In this document: piece by piece, positions 8,387-17,439 of the stretch
How positions within the stretch are numbered: the first letter of the stretch is position 1
How the letters are laid out: the number at the start of each line of letters is the position of its first letter
From: Haladaptatus caseinilyticus
GTDB taxonomy: Archaea > Halobacteriota > Halobacteria > Halobacteriales > Haladaptataceae
Direction: 5' to 3'
Assembly: GCF_026248685.1 (NCBI RefSeq)
Contig: NZ_CP111036.1
Span: forward strand, 1,302,001 to 1,366,000
DNA length: 64,000 bases
Position numbers and translations under genes: made by a program
The notes under the pieces: generated by a model
Databases searched by the model: none
What the model was told of the DNA's origin: nothing
Seen by the model: only the letters and a program-made list of their open reading frames with translations

Positions 8387-9352
8387 ATGGCGAACCCGGA
8401 ACGCTGGACGACGGAACGACTGCCGGATCTAACCGACAAAACGGTCATCGTCACGGGTGCGAACAGCGGCCTCGGCTACGAGGTGACCCGCGCGCTCGCT
8501 CGAAACGGGGCGTCCGTCGTCATGGCGTGCCGACGGACGAACCACGCGATGACGGTCAAAGGGCGGATTCTCACGGAACTCCCCGATGCGACACTCGACG
8601 TGCGCGAACTCGACCTCGCTGATAGCGAGTCGATTCGCTCCTTCGTGGACGACTTCGAGTCGGAGTACGACGACCTGCACGTCCTCTGCAACAACGCCGG
8701 TGTGATGGCGATTCCACGAACGGAAACCGAGGACGGCTTCGAGTTGCAGTTCGGCGTCAACCATCTCGGCCACTTCGCGCTGACCGGTCTGCTGTTCGAC
8801 TCGCTTCTCGAAACGCCGGGGGAGACACGTGTCGTCACCCAGAGCAGTGGCTTCCACGAACGTGGCGACATCGACTTCGACGACTTGCACGGCGAGCAGG
8901 AGTACGACAAGTGGGCGGCATACGCTCAAAGCAAACTGGCGAACGTGCTGTTTGCCTACGAACTCGACCGCCGACTCACGGATTCGGGTACCGAGGACGT
9001 CCTGAGCCTCGCCTGCCATCCGGGATACGCGAGCACCGATCTGCAACGACGTGGACCGGAACGGGAAGGCTCACTGATTCGACTGTGGGCGATGGGCCTC
9101 GCAAACGCGGTGTTCGCCCAGAGTGCGGAACGCGGTGCACTTCCGATGCTCTACGCCGCGACCGCGGACGAACTCATCGGCGGGGAGTACGTCGGCCCCA
9201 GCGGATTGATGAACATGCGCGGATCGCCAGACGTTCAACCGTCGAGTGAGCGATCCTACGACGAGAAACTGGCTCGCCGTCTCTGGGATGTTTCGGAGGG
9301 GCTGACGGGTGTGACGTACGGCTTTCCCCAATCGAAAGCCACGACGGAATAA
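8387..9352 (+). CDS. Short-chain dehydrogenase/reductase (retinol dehydrogenase-like)
   Basis: A 321-residue NAD(P)-dependent oxidoreductase with a Rossmann fold. It shows the cofactor motif TGANSGLG (about 23-30), the NNAG structural motif, the catalytic Ser in the TQSSG segment and the YxxxK pair (Tyr179, Lys183 in YAQSK). The C-terminal half resembles the retinol dehydrogenase/WW-oxidoreductase-like group, often annotated as such in haloarchaea. It acts in the cytosol on an alcohol or carbonyl substrate that cannot be specified. It lies between the VOC and Rieske genes, all on the plus strand. Confidence 0.85.
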   Translation: MANPERWTTERLPDLTDKTVIVTGANSGLGYEVTRALARNGASVVMACRRTNHAMTVKGRILTELPDATLDVRELDLADSESIRSFVDDFESEYDDLHVLCNNAGVMAIPRTETEDGFELQFGVNHLGHFALTGLLFDSLLETPGETRVVTQSSGFHERGDIDFDDLHGEQEYDKWAAYAQSKLANVLFAYELDRRLTDSGTEDVLSLACHPGYASTDLQRRGPEREGSLIRLWAMGLANAVFAQSAERGALPMLYAATADELIGGEYVGPSGLMNMRGSPDVQPSSERSYDEKLARRLWDVSEGLTGVTYGFPQSKATTE

Positions 9353-9401
9353 CCCCCTGCGAGAAGTACGGTTTAACTGTCGTGAATGCGATTGGTTTCC
9401 C

Positions 9402-9836
9402 ATGGTTGCCACGGACGCTACGCGGTTGACGACGGTCGACGAACTCCCCGAAAACGGCTCCTTTCTATTCACGATTCGCGAACGGGACGGCTCGGAGGTG
9501 GAGGTGATTCTCGTGAACGGCGGAGACTGCATCTCGGCGTGGCGCAACTTCTGCCAGCACGAAACCGATCAACGACTCGACAGAGGGTTCGGTGCCGTCA
9601 TGCGCGACGGAGAAATCGTCTGTCCCAAGCACGGGTCGATGTTCGACGCCTGCTCCGGGCACTGCGACAACGGAAAAGCGAAAGGATCGACCCTCCTGTC
9701 GGTGGATGTGACTGTCGAAGACGACGATATCTATCTCACGGATAGGACGTGTGATTTCCTTCACGAGGGCGGAATCGAGGACGAAGACGACGATGACGAC
9801 GGCATGCCGTCGTCATCGTCACACCTGACGTTTTGA
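9402..9836 (+). CDS. Rieske [2Fe-2S] domain protein
   Basis: A 144-residue soluble Rieske protein. The cluster ligands are clear: Cys51-x-His53 (CQH) and Cys74-x2-His77 (CPKH). It resembles the small ferredoxin-type subunits that pass electrons to oxygenases or reductases rather than the bc1 Rieske, since no membrane anchor is seen. The C terminus (residues 130-144) is a strange run of Asp then Ser, because a perfect 32-bp palindrome at 9789-9820 is translated as its last codons. The natural end of the protein may have been altered by this element. Confidence 0.85.
   Translation: MVATDATRLTTVDELPENGSFLFTIRERDGSEVEVILVNGGDCISAWRNFCQHETDQRLDRGFGAVMRDGEIVCPKHGSMFDACSGHCDNGKAKGSTLLSVDVTVEDDDIYLTDRTCDFLHEGGIEDEDDDDDGMPSSSSHLTF
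9789..9820 (+). terminator. Perfect 32-bp palindrome inside the 3' end of the Rieske gene
   Basis: Two 16-base arms (GACGATGACGACGGCA and its exact complement) meet without a spacer. The transcript would form a GC-rich hairpin followed ten bases later by a T run (9831-9834) that overlaps the TGA stop. This looks like an intrinsic terminator or a regulatory hairpin, although it is coding (Asp-rich then Ser-rich residues). Confidence 0.6.
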
Positions 9837-10051
9837 AAACCTCTGCGATCGTGCCTGTCGTCACGTCGGAACCGATCGAACTCCCGCCAGTGGTCGTGTG
9901 GTTTTTCGGTCGGGATTCATCCACTCGTCCGTCGCCGATGTTTCAGTGGGCGTATTCGTATGGAACAGGCGATGCCACGAGTAGGGGTAACGAGCCATCT
10001 CTCAGAAATGTTGTGCAGAGCCTTATCCGCTCGTCCGACGAACTGTTCAGT

Positions 10052-10573
10052 ATGCCAACTGTTGATGAACGCTTGGTCGAAGACATCGCCGAACACGACC
10101 GCTACTACCATATCGAGGATTTCGTGACGTATCTCGAACGCCACCTCGACGACGAACCGGGCGTCTCGATGGACCATCTTCACGCCTATGCCGATGCACT
10201 CGGCTACAGTCGAGAGCGGACTGAGGAGCTGCTCGACGAACGGCTAACCGATTCGATGACGTGGGTTTCCGACGACGTGTTCTATCGAATGGGTGACAAC
10301 ATCAGCATCTATCCACTTTCGTGGCACGAACGGTTGGCCGATACGCTCGACATCGCCGACTACGTGCGGGTGATGCTGGAGAGTCGGGAGCTTTCGGAGG
10401 GTGATGCGGGAATTCCACAACCAGACGTTCTGACCGCGCTCGAAATAATCGCCAATATCGACCGAAAGGAAGGCGAGGAACTGCTTCGAAAGCAACGCAA
10501 ACAGGGTGATATCGTCATCTACGCCTACCAAAATCCGGAGGACATCGTCCGCCTTCCGGAGACGAAGGAGTGA
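10052..10573 (+). CDS. Conserved-looking haloarchaeal protein, unknown function
   Basis: A 173-residue soluble acidic protein starting MPTVDERLVEDIAEHD. It is mostly helical by composition and has no signal peptide or membrane segment. The ATG at 10052 is chosen because the in-frame extension upstream to 9833 is not acidic and overlaps the Rieske stop region. A C-terminal GDIVIYAYQNPEDIVRLP segment reads like a strand-rich end. No domain is recognised. It converges with the RNA ligase gene across a short terminator-like hairpin. Confidence 0.6.
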   Translation: MPTVDERLVEDIAEHDRYYHIEDFVTYLERHLDDEPGVSMDHLHAYADALGYSRERTEELLDERLTDSMTWVSDDVFYRMGDNISIYPLSWHERLADTLDIADYVRVMLESRELSEGDAGIPQPDVLTALEIIANIDRKEGEELLRKQRKQGDIVIYAYQNPEDIVRLPETKE

Positions 10574-10577
10574 GTCC

Positions 10578-10594
10578 GGACGGCGAGACCGTCC
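10578..10594. terminator. Hairpin between convergent genes
   Basis: GGACGG and CCGTCC flank a five-base loop just after the stop codon of the plus-strand gene, with a GTATTTTA stretch a few bases later. It lies between the convergent 10052 and RNA ligase genes and could serve as a terminator for the plus-strand gene. Confidence 0.35.
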
Positions 10595-10609
10595 TCCGTC
10601 TCGGGTATT

Positions 10610-11449
10610 TTACGCTCGTTTCGAGACGAACTGCTGCGTGAGCGAGGCGAGTTCGGACCGAAACGCCTGCACGTCGACGTCCGCTGTCTCGTCGAACAGT
10701 CGAGCGTGATTCTCACGGACGACGGTCTCGAAGGTACGCTCGAACAATGAGTCGACGGTAACCGGCCGGCCGTCGGTTTCGAGTTTCGTCGCAACTCGCT
10801 CGAAACGTTTCTCGGTTGCGTACCGTCGGGCTATCTCGTCAGCAGGCGCGTCTATCGAGGTTCGTCGCTCTTCTTCGCCGAAATCGGCCGCCAGCAGTTT
10901 GGCATGGTCCCCCGTTTTGTTTCGGATGACGGCTCCCGCCGCCGTCCCATCGTACCATTTCGACTGCGGGATTTCGTACTCGTCGGGGTCGAAATCGACC
11001 GCTCGAACCTCCTTTTCGAACGTGTTTACGGGATGAAGGCCGAGACGGCCATACACCGCCTCGACCCGGTCGGGCGAGAGGAATCGCTCGTTCGTTTCGG
11101 ACCAAACGTCGAATCCCAGAAACGACGGCGTTCGGCTCCAGTCGTAGTCGATCGTGTGTTGGTGCATCGCTTCGCCGACGAAGACGATCGATTCGACGGT
11201 ATCGACTGCCGACCGAAGCGCCGACCGGTCTACGTTTTCACGGATATGCCGAACCGCGTGCTGGTACGGTGTCGGAATCGAGTCGGGTTCGTAGACGCGG
11301 TTCCGGTTGCCGAACCGGAGTACCCCGGTTTTTTGGAGTCGAAAACGGAGGTGTGCGCCGTCTACCTTTTCTTGAATCCAAAGGTGGCCACCTTCGAACA
11401 TGGATTCGGGTGCGTCGTCGGTGTTTGGAATCGGTGGATATGTTTTCAT
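10610..11449 (-). CDS. RNA ligase (Rnl2-like nucleotidyltransferase)
   Basis: A 279-residue covalent nucleotidyltransferase. Motif I is EKVDG with the presumed adenylated Lys28. FGNRNR (47-52) matches motif Ia/II, FLGFDVW (about 110-116) matches motif III/IIIa, and HAKLLAADF (about 182-190) provides the motif V lysine. The usual motif IV glutamate position reads GTAAGAVIRNK, with Ala where Glu is normally found. The size and layout fit RNA ligases that seal 3'-OH/5'-phosphate ends using ATP. The ATG at 11449 follows non-acidic upstream sequence and starts MKTYPPIPNT. It lies 76 bases behind the beta-CASP ribonuclease gene on the same strand, so cleavage and joining enzymes may be co-expressed. 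DNA ligase activity is less likely, as no OB-fold domain is visible. Confidence 0.75.
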   Translation of the reverse strand: MKTYPPIPNTDDAPESMFEGGHLWIQEKVDGAHLRFRLQKTGVLRFGNRNRVYEPDSIPTPYQHAVRHIRENVDRSALRSAVDTVESIVFVGEAMHQHTIDYDWSRTPSFLGFDVWSETNERFLSPDRVEAVYGRLGLHPVNTFEKEVRAVDFDPDEYEIPQSKWYDGTAAGAVIRNKTGDHAKLLAADFGEEERRTSIDAPADEIARRYATEKRFERVATKLETDGRPVTVDSLFERTFETVVRENHARLFDETADVDVQAFRSELASLTQQFVSKRA

Positions 11450-11525
11450 CTGTTGAAGTCGTTGCGGGTGTCGGAGTGACGGCATGTCACCACTGGTATC
11501 TGTCGATGCTTGCCTTCGTCCGTCC

Positions 11526-12764
11526 TCAGTGAGTGTCCACGTAGCTCTCCCCGAGTTCGGGTGCACTCGCGTCGAAGTCTTCTTCTCGCAGTTCCTCGGC
11601 GAACGCTTCGCATCTGTCGCCGTGATTCACGAGCACCGTCGAATCCCGGTAGGAATCCAAAAAGTCGAGCAGGCCGTTCCGGTCAGCGTGGGCCGAGAAG
11701 TCGTAGGACTCGACCTGCGCGCTGACGGGCATCACTCGGCCATCGATTTCGCCCCGCCCCGAATCCAGCAGTTCCCTCCCCGGCGTTCCCTCGACCTGAT
11801 ACCCTGTCATCGTGATTTTGTTGACGGGGTTGGTGCGGATTGCAGGTATGTAGGTCATCGCCGGCCCGCCGGAAAGCATCCCGGAAGTCGTCACGATGAC
11901 CGTGTTCTTCCTCGCGATTCGTTTTCGCTGGCCGTTCTTGCCCGTCACGAATCGCGCGTTGGAGATCGCTCGTTTGAGCGCATCACCATCGCGGACGAAC
12001 TCGGCATTCCGATGGAGCATTCGGGTCACCTCCTTGCCCATCCCATCAACGTAGCAATCGATATCGTGCGCCTCACAGACGAGCAACATCTCTTGTGTTC
12101 GTCCGATAGCGAAGGCCGGAACGACGACCGTCCCCCCTTCCCAGAGGGTCGTTTTCACGCTTTCGGCGAATCGTGCTTCGACTTCCTTCCTGTCGCCGTG
12201 TTCCACGTCCGAGTAGGTGCTCTCGCAGATGACGATATCGGCGTCCGGCCGCGCCGTCGTTCCCGATAGCAATTGTTGATTACCGGTGTGAAAGTCCGCG
12301 GTGTACAGTAGCTTCGTCTCGCCATCGTCGACGAGGACGTGCGCGCTTCCGGGGATGTGCCCCGCGTCGAAGAACGTGACTTCGTGGCCAGCGGCTTCGA
12401 ACGTCTCGCGATACCCGTGGGGAACGGATACCTGCCGGAGTCGCTTCAGGTCGGCTTCCGTAAACGGACAGTCGTAGCTCCCGCCGTGGAGTTTCAACGT
12501 GTCCCGCGCGAGCAGAAGGGCCAATTCGCGGGTCGGCGGTGTCCAGTGTATCGGTGGTCGGTCGTCGCCCGACAGAAGGGAAGGAAGTACGCCGACGTGA
12601 TCCAAGTGGCCATGCGAGACGACGACAGCATCCGGATTCACATCGCCAACCGGAAACTGCGGTGGATTCCCGGTCAGCATGCCATAATCGAGCAGGAGCG
12701 AGTCGTTGACGAGAATCGCGCTTCGCCCCACCTCGTGTGCGCCACCGAGAAACTGGATGTTCAT
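11526..12764 (-). CDS. Beta-CASP metallo-beta-lactamase ribonuclease (archaeal CPSF-like)
   Basis: A 412-residue nuclease of the metallo-beta-lactamase/beta-CASP family. Motif 2 is HGHLDH (His51 to His56), motif 3 lies in DAGHIPGSAH, motif 4 is the Asp of LLYTADFH, and SAHAD and VNHGD near the C terminus carry the beta-CASP histidines. It lacks N-terminal KH domains, so it is closer to the short archaeal aCPSF2/RNase J-like group than to full aCPSF1. It would cleave or trim RNA using two zinc ions. The ATG at 12764 begins MNIQFLGGAHEVG, the typical first strand. It is the upstream gene of a pair with the RNA ligase. Confidence 0.85.
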   Translation of the reverse strand: MNIQFLGGAHEVGRSAILVNDSLLLDYGMLTGNPPQFPVGDVNPDAVVVSHGHLDHVGVLPSLLSGDDRPPIHWTPPTRELALLLARDTLKLHGGSYDCPFTEADLKRLRQVSVPHGYRETFEAAGHEVTFFDAGHIPGSAHVLVDDGETKLLYTADFHTGNQQLLSGTTARPDADIVICESTYSDVEHGDRKEVEARFAESVKTTLWEGGTVVVPAFAIGRTQEMLLVCEAHDIDCYVDGMGKEVTRMLHRNAEFVRDGDALKRAISNARFVTGKNGQRKRIARKNTVIVTTSGMLSGGPAMTYIPAIRTNPVNKITMTGYQVEGTPGRELLDSGRGEIDGRVMPVSAQVESYDFSAHADRNGLLDFLDSYRDSTVLVNHGDRCEAFAEELREEDFDASAPELGESYVDTH

Positions 12765-12882
12765 TACTCCCAGTAGTGACCGACGTGGTTTTTCTTCGTC
12801 GGTTCGAGATGCACCCAAGAAAACACCACACGACCGCCGATTCCCCACTCTTTATCGGCGTCAAGACCGGACTCGAAAACGA

Positions 12883-14355
12883 ATGTCGGACAGAGACTTC
12901 ACCGCGGACGGAGACTGGAACGCGCTCTACATCGACGGCGAATGGGTCGAGGGTGGTGACCGCGACGAAATCGACGTAGCGAACCCGGCGACGCGTGAGC
13001 GAATCACGTCGGTTCCCGCGGGAACCGAAGAGGACGTAAACCGTGCCTACGAGGCTGCGGCGGCGGCACAATCCGACTGGGCAGACCAACCGCCACAGAA
13101 ACGGATCGGCGTTATCGAATCGGCACTCGACCTGTTGGACGAGCACCGAAACGATATCCTCCAGGCGCTGGCTGTCGAGTCAGGAAGCGCGAACATGAAG
13201 GCGTTCGCCGAATGGCAGACCGCCCGCGGGATCACTCAGCAGGCGGCTGAGTTCCCTTTCCGTGTCGGTGGCAACCTGAAGGATTCGATGATTCCTGGCA
13301 AGGAAAATCAGGTCAAACGTATCCCGATGGGCGTCGTCGGCGTAATCTCGCCGTGGAACTTCCCGTTCAACCTCTCGATTCGCGCCGTCGCCCCTGCACT
13401 CGCGCTCGGCAACGCGGTGGTGCTGAAGCCCGCATCCCCGACTCCCGTCACGGGTGGCCTGCTCATCGCCAAACTGTTCGAGAAAGCGGGACTGCCGGAG
13501 GGTGTCCTGAACGTCGTCACGGGAAAAGGCTCGGACATCGGCGACCGAATGGCCTCCCATCCTGAACTCGACGTGATGGCGTTCACCGGTTCGACCGACG
13601 TCGGAAAACGGGTTGCCAGTCTCGCGGCGGAGAACCTCGCACTACCGGCGATGGAGCTCGGCGGGAACAACCCCCACGTCGTCACCGAGGACGCCGACAT
13701 CGATGCCGCGATTGACAGCGCAGTCTTCGGTTCGTTCCTCCACCAGGGTCAGGTCTGTATTTCCATCAATCGCCACCTCGTCCACGAGAACGTATACGAC
13801 GAGTACGTCGAGAAACTGACCGAGCGCGCCGAGGAGCTGCCGATCGGCGACCCGACCGACCGCGACAACGTCATCGGTCCGATCATCGACGAGGGTCAGC
13901 GCGACCAGATCCTCGACTACATCGAATCGACGGTCGAAGAGGGTGCAACCCTCGAAACCGGCGGTCACCACGAGGGGCTGTTCGTCAAGCCGACCGTGCT
14001 CTCGGGCGCGACGAACGACATGGCCGCGGCGTGCAACGAAACCTTCGGACCGACCGCGCCGGTCATCCCGTTCTCCTCCGACGAGGAGGCGGTCGAACTC
14101 GCCAACGACACCGAATACGGCCTCGCCGCTTCGGTTCACGCTGGCGACCTCGGGAGGGCGCAGGACCTCGCGGACGCCATCGACGCCGGAATGGTTCACA
14201 TCAACGACCAACCCATCAACGAGGAGCCCCACGTTCCGTTCGGCGGCGTGAAAGGCTCCGGTATCGGTCGCTACGACGGCGACGCCATCGTGCAGGAACT
14301 CACGCAGGAAAAATGGATCTCGGTGCAGCGTAACCAGCGACAGTATCCGTTCTAA
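12883..14355 (+). CDS. Aldehyde dehydrogenase family protein
   Basis: A 490-residue NAD(P)+-dependent aldehyde dehydrogenase. It has the WNFPFN segment, the cofactor loop FTGSTDVGKR, the general base Glu258 in MELGGNNP and the catalytic Cys292 in GQVC, followed by the conserved C-terminal FGPTAPV and PFGGVKGSGIGRYDG segments. Full length for the family. It oxidises an aldehyde to the carboxylate in the cytosol. The sequence resembles vanillin/benzaldehyde and succinate-semialdehyde dehydrogenases, but substrate is not assigned. CTTTATCGG about 30 bases upstream of the ATG is a likely TATA element, and the gene diverges from the beta-CASP gene. Confidence 0.92.
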   Translation: MSDRDFTADGDWNALYIDGEWVEGGDRDEIDVANPATRERITSVPAGTEEDVNRAYEAAAAAQSDWADQPPQKRIGVIESALDLLDEHRNDILQALAVESGSANMKAFAEWQTARGITQQAAEFPFRVGGNLKDSMIPGKENQVKRIPMGVVGVISPWNFPFNLSIRAVAPALALGNAVVLKPASPTPVTGGLLIAKLFEKAGLPEGVLNVVTGKGSDIGDRMASHPELDVMAFTGSTDVGKRVASLAAENLALPAMELGGNNPHVVTEDADIDAAIDSAVFGSFLHQGQVCISINRHLVHENVYDEYVEKLTERAEELPIGDPTDRDNVIGPIIDEGQRDQILDYIESTVEEGATLETGGHHEGLFVKPTVLSGATNDMAAACNETFGPTAPVIPFSSDEEAVELANDTEYGLAASVHAGDLGRAQDLADAIDAGMVHINDQPINEEPHVPFGGVKGSGIGRYDGDAIVQELTQEKWISVQRNQRQYPF

Positions 14356-14577
14356 GGCGGCTCTTTTTCCGATTTTCACGGCTCTCGCTCGTCGATTGTG
14401 TAACGACCGTGTAGAAAGCCCTCGCATTCTCGACTCCCGCGACGCGTGCTGCGCGCTTCGAGCGCTCCCTCCGGTCGCTTTCTACCCAGTAACCCCTGCC
14501 GATCTCGGTTTTCTCCAATATCGATTTCAGTAGGAAGGACAGAAAACTTATCCCGACCAACTCCAGTGGTCAGGATA

Positions 14578-14988
14578 ATGCCAGAACCAGTCATGGGAAC
14601 ACAAGAAGACGTAATTCTGAGTCGTGTCCTCGCATTCATCATCGATCACGTCCTTTCGATCGTTGCGGCAGTCGTCCTCGGCATCGGACTCGCAGCCGTT
14701 CTCGGCAGGGCGGGAGTATGGCTCGGCATCATTCTCGGATTTACCGGCTACTTCATCGTTCTCGAAGGGTTGTTCGGACAGACGCTCGGGAAGCGACTCC
14801 TCGGTATCGTCGTCGTCAAACGAAGCGGGGAACCGATTTCGATGGGTTCGTCGCTCGCTCGCAACCTGCTTCGGGTCATCGACGGGATTCTGAGCTACGC
14901 GGTCGGTCTCGTGGTCATGCTCGTTTCCGACGACCGTCAGCGAATCGGTGACCACGTCGCCGACACCGTGGTCGTCCGGGCGCGGTAA
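14578..14988 (+). CDS. RDD family membrane protein
   Basis: A 136-residue membrane protein with the RDD layout: an early Arg in SRVLAFIIDHV, hydrophobic segments at about 16-38 and 44-62, GQTLGKRLLGI, and a third hydrophobic segment ending in SDDRQRIGDHVADTVVV. RDD proteins may transport small ions or organise membrane complexes, but this one has no assigned partner. AAAACTTATCC about 35 bases upstream resembles a TATA element. It converges with the metallophosphoesterase gene. Confidence 0.8.
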   Translation: MPEPVMGTQEDVILSRVLAFIIDHVLSIVAAVVLGIGLAAVLGRAGVWLGIILGFTGYFIVLEGLFGQTLGKRLLGIVVVKRSGEPISMGSSLARNLLRVIDGILSYAVGLVVMLVSDDRQRIGDHVADTVVVRAR

Positions 14989-15015
14989 CCCTTTCCGGAC
15001 GAAGTCACGGTCTAT

Positions 15016-16341
15016 TTACTCCTTCGACGCCGATTCGACGACTTCCCGTTTTGACCCCCCGATGACCGTTCGTTCCGGAATCTTTGGATCCGATTTCGGC
15101 TTGCGCGAAAGCAGTCGTTGCAGCAGCGTGAGCTCCTTCGGCGCCTCCTTTTGGATGGTGTGGTACTCGACGAGCACGTCGCCGTCTTCCTCACAGATCC
15201 GGAAGTAATTCAGCCGGAACGAGGGGTAGTAGACCGGTGGAAGCAACCCTATCCATGTCGGGGTTCGGTGCAGTCGCTTGAGCCACGTTCCTGTGTTGAT
15301 GATGACGCGCTCGCCGACGTTCGTGAGCGAGACGCGATGGGTGTGACCGTAAATGTACGCCGCAACGTCGGGACGTTCTCGGAACACGCGCTTGGCGGCT
15401 TCGACGTATGTCTTGTCGGGCGATTCGGTCGGCTTCTCCGACCTGACGAGGTCGAACCGTTCGAGCGTTTTCCGCACGTCGCGCGCGAAGAAGTACAGCG
15501 GAATCGAGATGACGAACAGGAGGCTGACGACGACGAGGTTGACCAAGAAGACGAACTCGATAAGGCTGCCGACGAATCCCAAGTCCCGGAGTATCTCGCC
15601 GGTCGCTTTCGTCGCCGCGTTCGCGCCGAACAGACCGCTATCCCCGACGATGAGGACGACCAGATAGAGCAGGCTCACGTTGAACAACAACAAAAACGGC
15701 AATGCGGCATACCGGAGGAAGGGACTCATCTCGCGGTAGAAGTAGTTCGACGCGATCCAGTCCGGAATCTCTTCGAGCGGCGTCAACGATTGGATATCCT
15801 TCAGCCAGTTGTATCTCCCTCGACCCGAAAGCTGTCCGGCCTTGCTCGTGATGTGGCGATTCACGAAGTAACCGAGCGGGTTCGCCCGCGGGTTGCCGAA
15901 CTCCGGCATTCGGTTGTGCGAATCCTGTTGCATCCCATGCTCTATCCAAATCGTCCGGTCGGCGACGGTTCGTTCCAGCGAGAGCGTTGGATCGAGTTCG
16001 ACGTTGAACTCCCGCAGTCGCTTGATGTATTCGGAGTATCCCGCGAGTTCGGCGTCGTGATTGCCGGGAATAAGCGTGATGGTGACGTTCTCGCCGGTTT
16101 TACGGAACTGCTCGAACAGCTTCGGGTGGTGGTCAACCAGTTCGTCGAACTTTTGTATCCCGTCCGTTTCAGTGAACTCCCACAGTCCGAACGCATCTCC
16201 GAGAATTATCAGTTCGGCGTCCTCGTCCGTCGATTCGAGCGTTTGCAGAAATCCGATGAACTCGGCTTCGAACTCGCACTCCTGTAACTGTTCGTCGCCC
16301 CCTACGTGCAGATCGCTGACGAAATAGTAAGCCTCGGCCAT
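15016..16341 (-). CDS. Membrane-inserted calcineurin-like metallophosphoesterase
   Basis: A 441-residue protein with an N-terminal metallophosphoesterase domain: SDLHVGGD (Asp10, His12), LGDAFGLWE (Asp49), PGNHDAEL and, after a long insertion, YGHTHR. The insertion (about residues 200-300) contains two strongly hydrophobic stretches, [16 protein letters not shown] and [17 protein letters not shown], so the catalytic domain is split by a membrane hairpin. It most resembles UDP-2,3-diacylglucosamine hydrolase-like and YgiK-type phosphoesterases in the N-terminal part. The substrate is unknown; archaea lack lipid A, so a lipid A role is excluded. It diverges from the S6e gene. Confidence 0.8.
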   Translation of the reverse strand: MAEAYYFVSDLHVGGDEQLQECEFEAEFIGFLQTLESTDEDAELIILGDAFGLWEFTETDGIQKFDELVDHHPKLFEQFRKTGENVTITLIPGNHDAELAGYSEYIKRLREFNVELDPTLSLERTVADRTIWIEHGMQQDSHNRMPEFGNPRANPLGYFVNRHITSKAGQLSGRGRYNWLKDIQSLTPLEEIPDWIASNYFYREMSPFLRYAALPFLLLFNVSLLYLVVLIVGDSGLFGANAATKATGEILRDLGFVGSLIEFVFLVNLVVVSLLFVISIPLYFFARDVRKTLERFDLVRSEKPTESPDKTYVEAAKRVFRERPDVAAYIYGHTHRVSLTNVGERVIINTGTWLKRLHRTPTWIGLLPPVYYPSFRLNYFRICEEDGDVLVEYHTIQKEAPKELTLLQRLLSRKPKSDPKIPERTVIGGSKREVVESASKE

Positions 16342-16520
16342 GCTCCCCCATCACTGGCACGACGCCCCGCTGGAAAGTGGTTTCGGCGATTCATTACCAC
16401 TCGACCGAATCGATGCCCGTCGGTTCACCATCGTCAGTTTTCACGTGGCCTGGGGTTACGGTGCGAAGATGATCCGATCGGAGTCGGCAATCGCTGGGGG
16501 TGCGGAGCCAAAATCGTATT

Positions 16521-16528
16521 CCTTTTAC
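16521..16528 (+). promoter_or_regulatory. TATA box for the S6e gene
   Basis: CCTTTTAC lies about 24-31 bases before the ATG at 16552, the spacing expected for a leaderless archaeal mRNA. Confidence 0.45.
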
Positions 16529-16551
16529 GGAACGGCCGATATCGTTTCCGT

Positions 16552-16959
16552 ATGGCAAACTTTCAGGTCGTCGTTGCGGACCCCGACTCCGGAGCGGCCT
16601 ATCAACGCGAAATCGACGGACAGGACGCAAACCGATTCCTCAACAAATCCATCGGCGAGGACGTAGACGGCGGTGCCGTCGGTCTTGACGGCTACACGGT
16701 GGAAATCACGGGCGGTTCGGACAACGCCGGCCGACCGATGCGCGGCGACGTCAACGGACCGAACCTCAAGGACGTGCTCCTCGAAGGCGGAACCGGTTAC
16801 AACCCGGAGCGAGACGGTGAGCGACGCCGTATCTCGGTTCGCGGCAAACAGATCAGCGAGGCGGTCGCTCAACTGAACGTCAAAATCGCCGAGCGCGGCG
16901 ACCAGTCCGTCGAGGAACTGTACGGCGAGGGCGGCGACGAAGAAGAAGCCGACGAATAA
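16552..16959 (+). CDS. rps6e: Small-subunit ribosomal protein S6e (eS6)
   Basis: A 135-residue archaeal eS6. It starts [14 protein letters not shown] and holds the conserved [15 protein letters not shown] segment, then [12 protein letters not shown] and an acidic C-terminal tail. It binds the 30S subunit. The first gene of a likely cluster with two haloarchaeal proteins that follow on the same strand. Start is fixed by the typical N terminus and the TATA element upstream. Confidence 0.95.
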   Translation: MANFQVVVADPDSGAAYQREIDGQDANRFLNKSIGEDVDGGAVGLDGYTVEITGGSDNAGRPMRGDVNGPNLKDVLLEGGTGYNPERDGERRRISVRGKQISEAVAQLNVKIAERGDQSVEELYGEGGDEEEADE

Positions 16960-17001
16960 TCCGTCGAAGTACTCAAACACCTACACTGTCTTTTCATCAC
17001 C

Positions 17002-17439
17002 ATGACCCAGCGGGTTTCGAGCGAAACGACCGATACTGTTCGGGCGACGATGGCACAAGCAGGCGCGACGAATCGTCCACGAATCGAAATTTCGGCGGAC
17101 GAAGCGGACGCGTTTCCGGAGGACGAAATCGTTCGATTCGTCATGGACGATTCCGAGTATCGGGCCCGAATCGAGCGTCCACTGACCGGTGACGGTCGCT
17201 TGATCCGCGGCCTCTACGACACGCCCCGGATCGCCAGAAACCCGGGTGACGGTGAGAACCGACTCACCGAGTGGTTCGCCGAGAGTAATCGTCAGTTCGG
17301 CGGGTCCGTCCTCGTCGATATTGTCGAGGAGGGGTTCAAATATGGGATTCGCCATCCGGGCGAACGTGCCGTATATGAGGCAACGGAAGCACCGAACGAG
17401 AGCCTCGCGGACATCGCAAAGCAGGTGGAAGACGAATGA
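17002..17439 (+). CDS. Haloarchaeal conserved protein (DUF7112-like)
   Basis: A 145-residue acidic soluble protein. The middle part (DEIVRFVMDDSEYRARIER) looks like a beta-barrel strand pair and the second half contains NRLTEWFAESN and GSVLVDIVEEGFKYGIRHPG. No enzyme motif is visible. It follows S6e by 42 bases, and its stop overlaps the next start by four bases (ATGA), so it is translationally coupled to the next gene. I believe it is the family annotated DUF7112 in haloarchaea; function unknown. Confidence 0.6.
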   Translation: MTQRVSSETTDTVRATMAQAGATNRPRIEISADEADAFPEDEIVRFVMDDSEYRARIERPLTGDGRLIRGLYDTPRIARNPGDGENRLTEWFAESNRQFGGSVLVDIVEEGFKYGIRHPGERAVYEATEAPNESLADIAKQVEDE

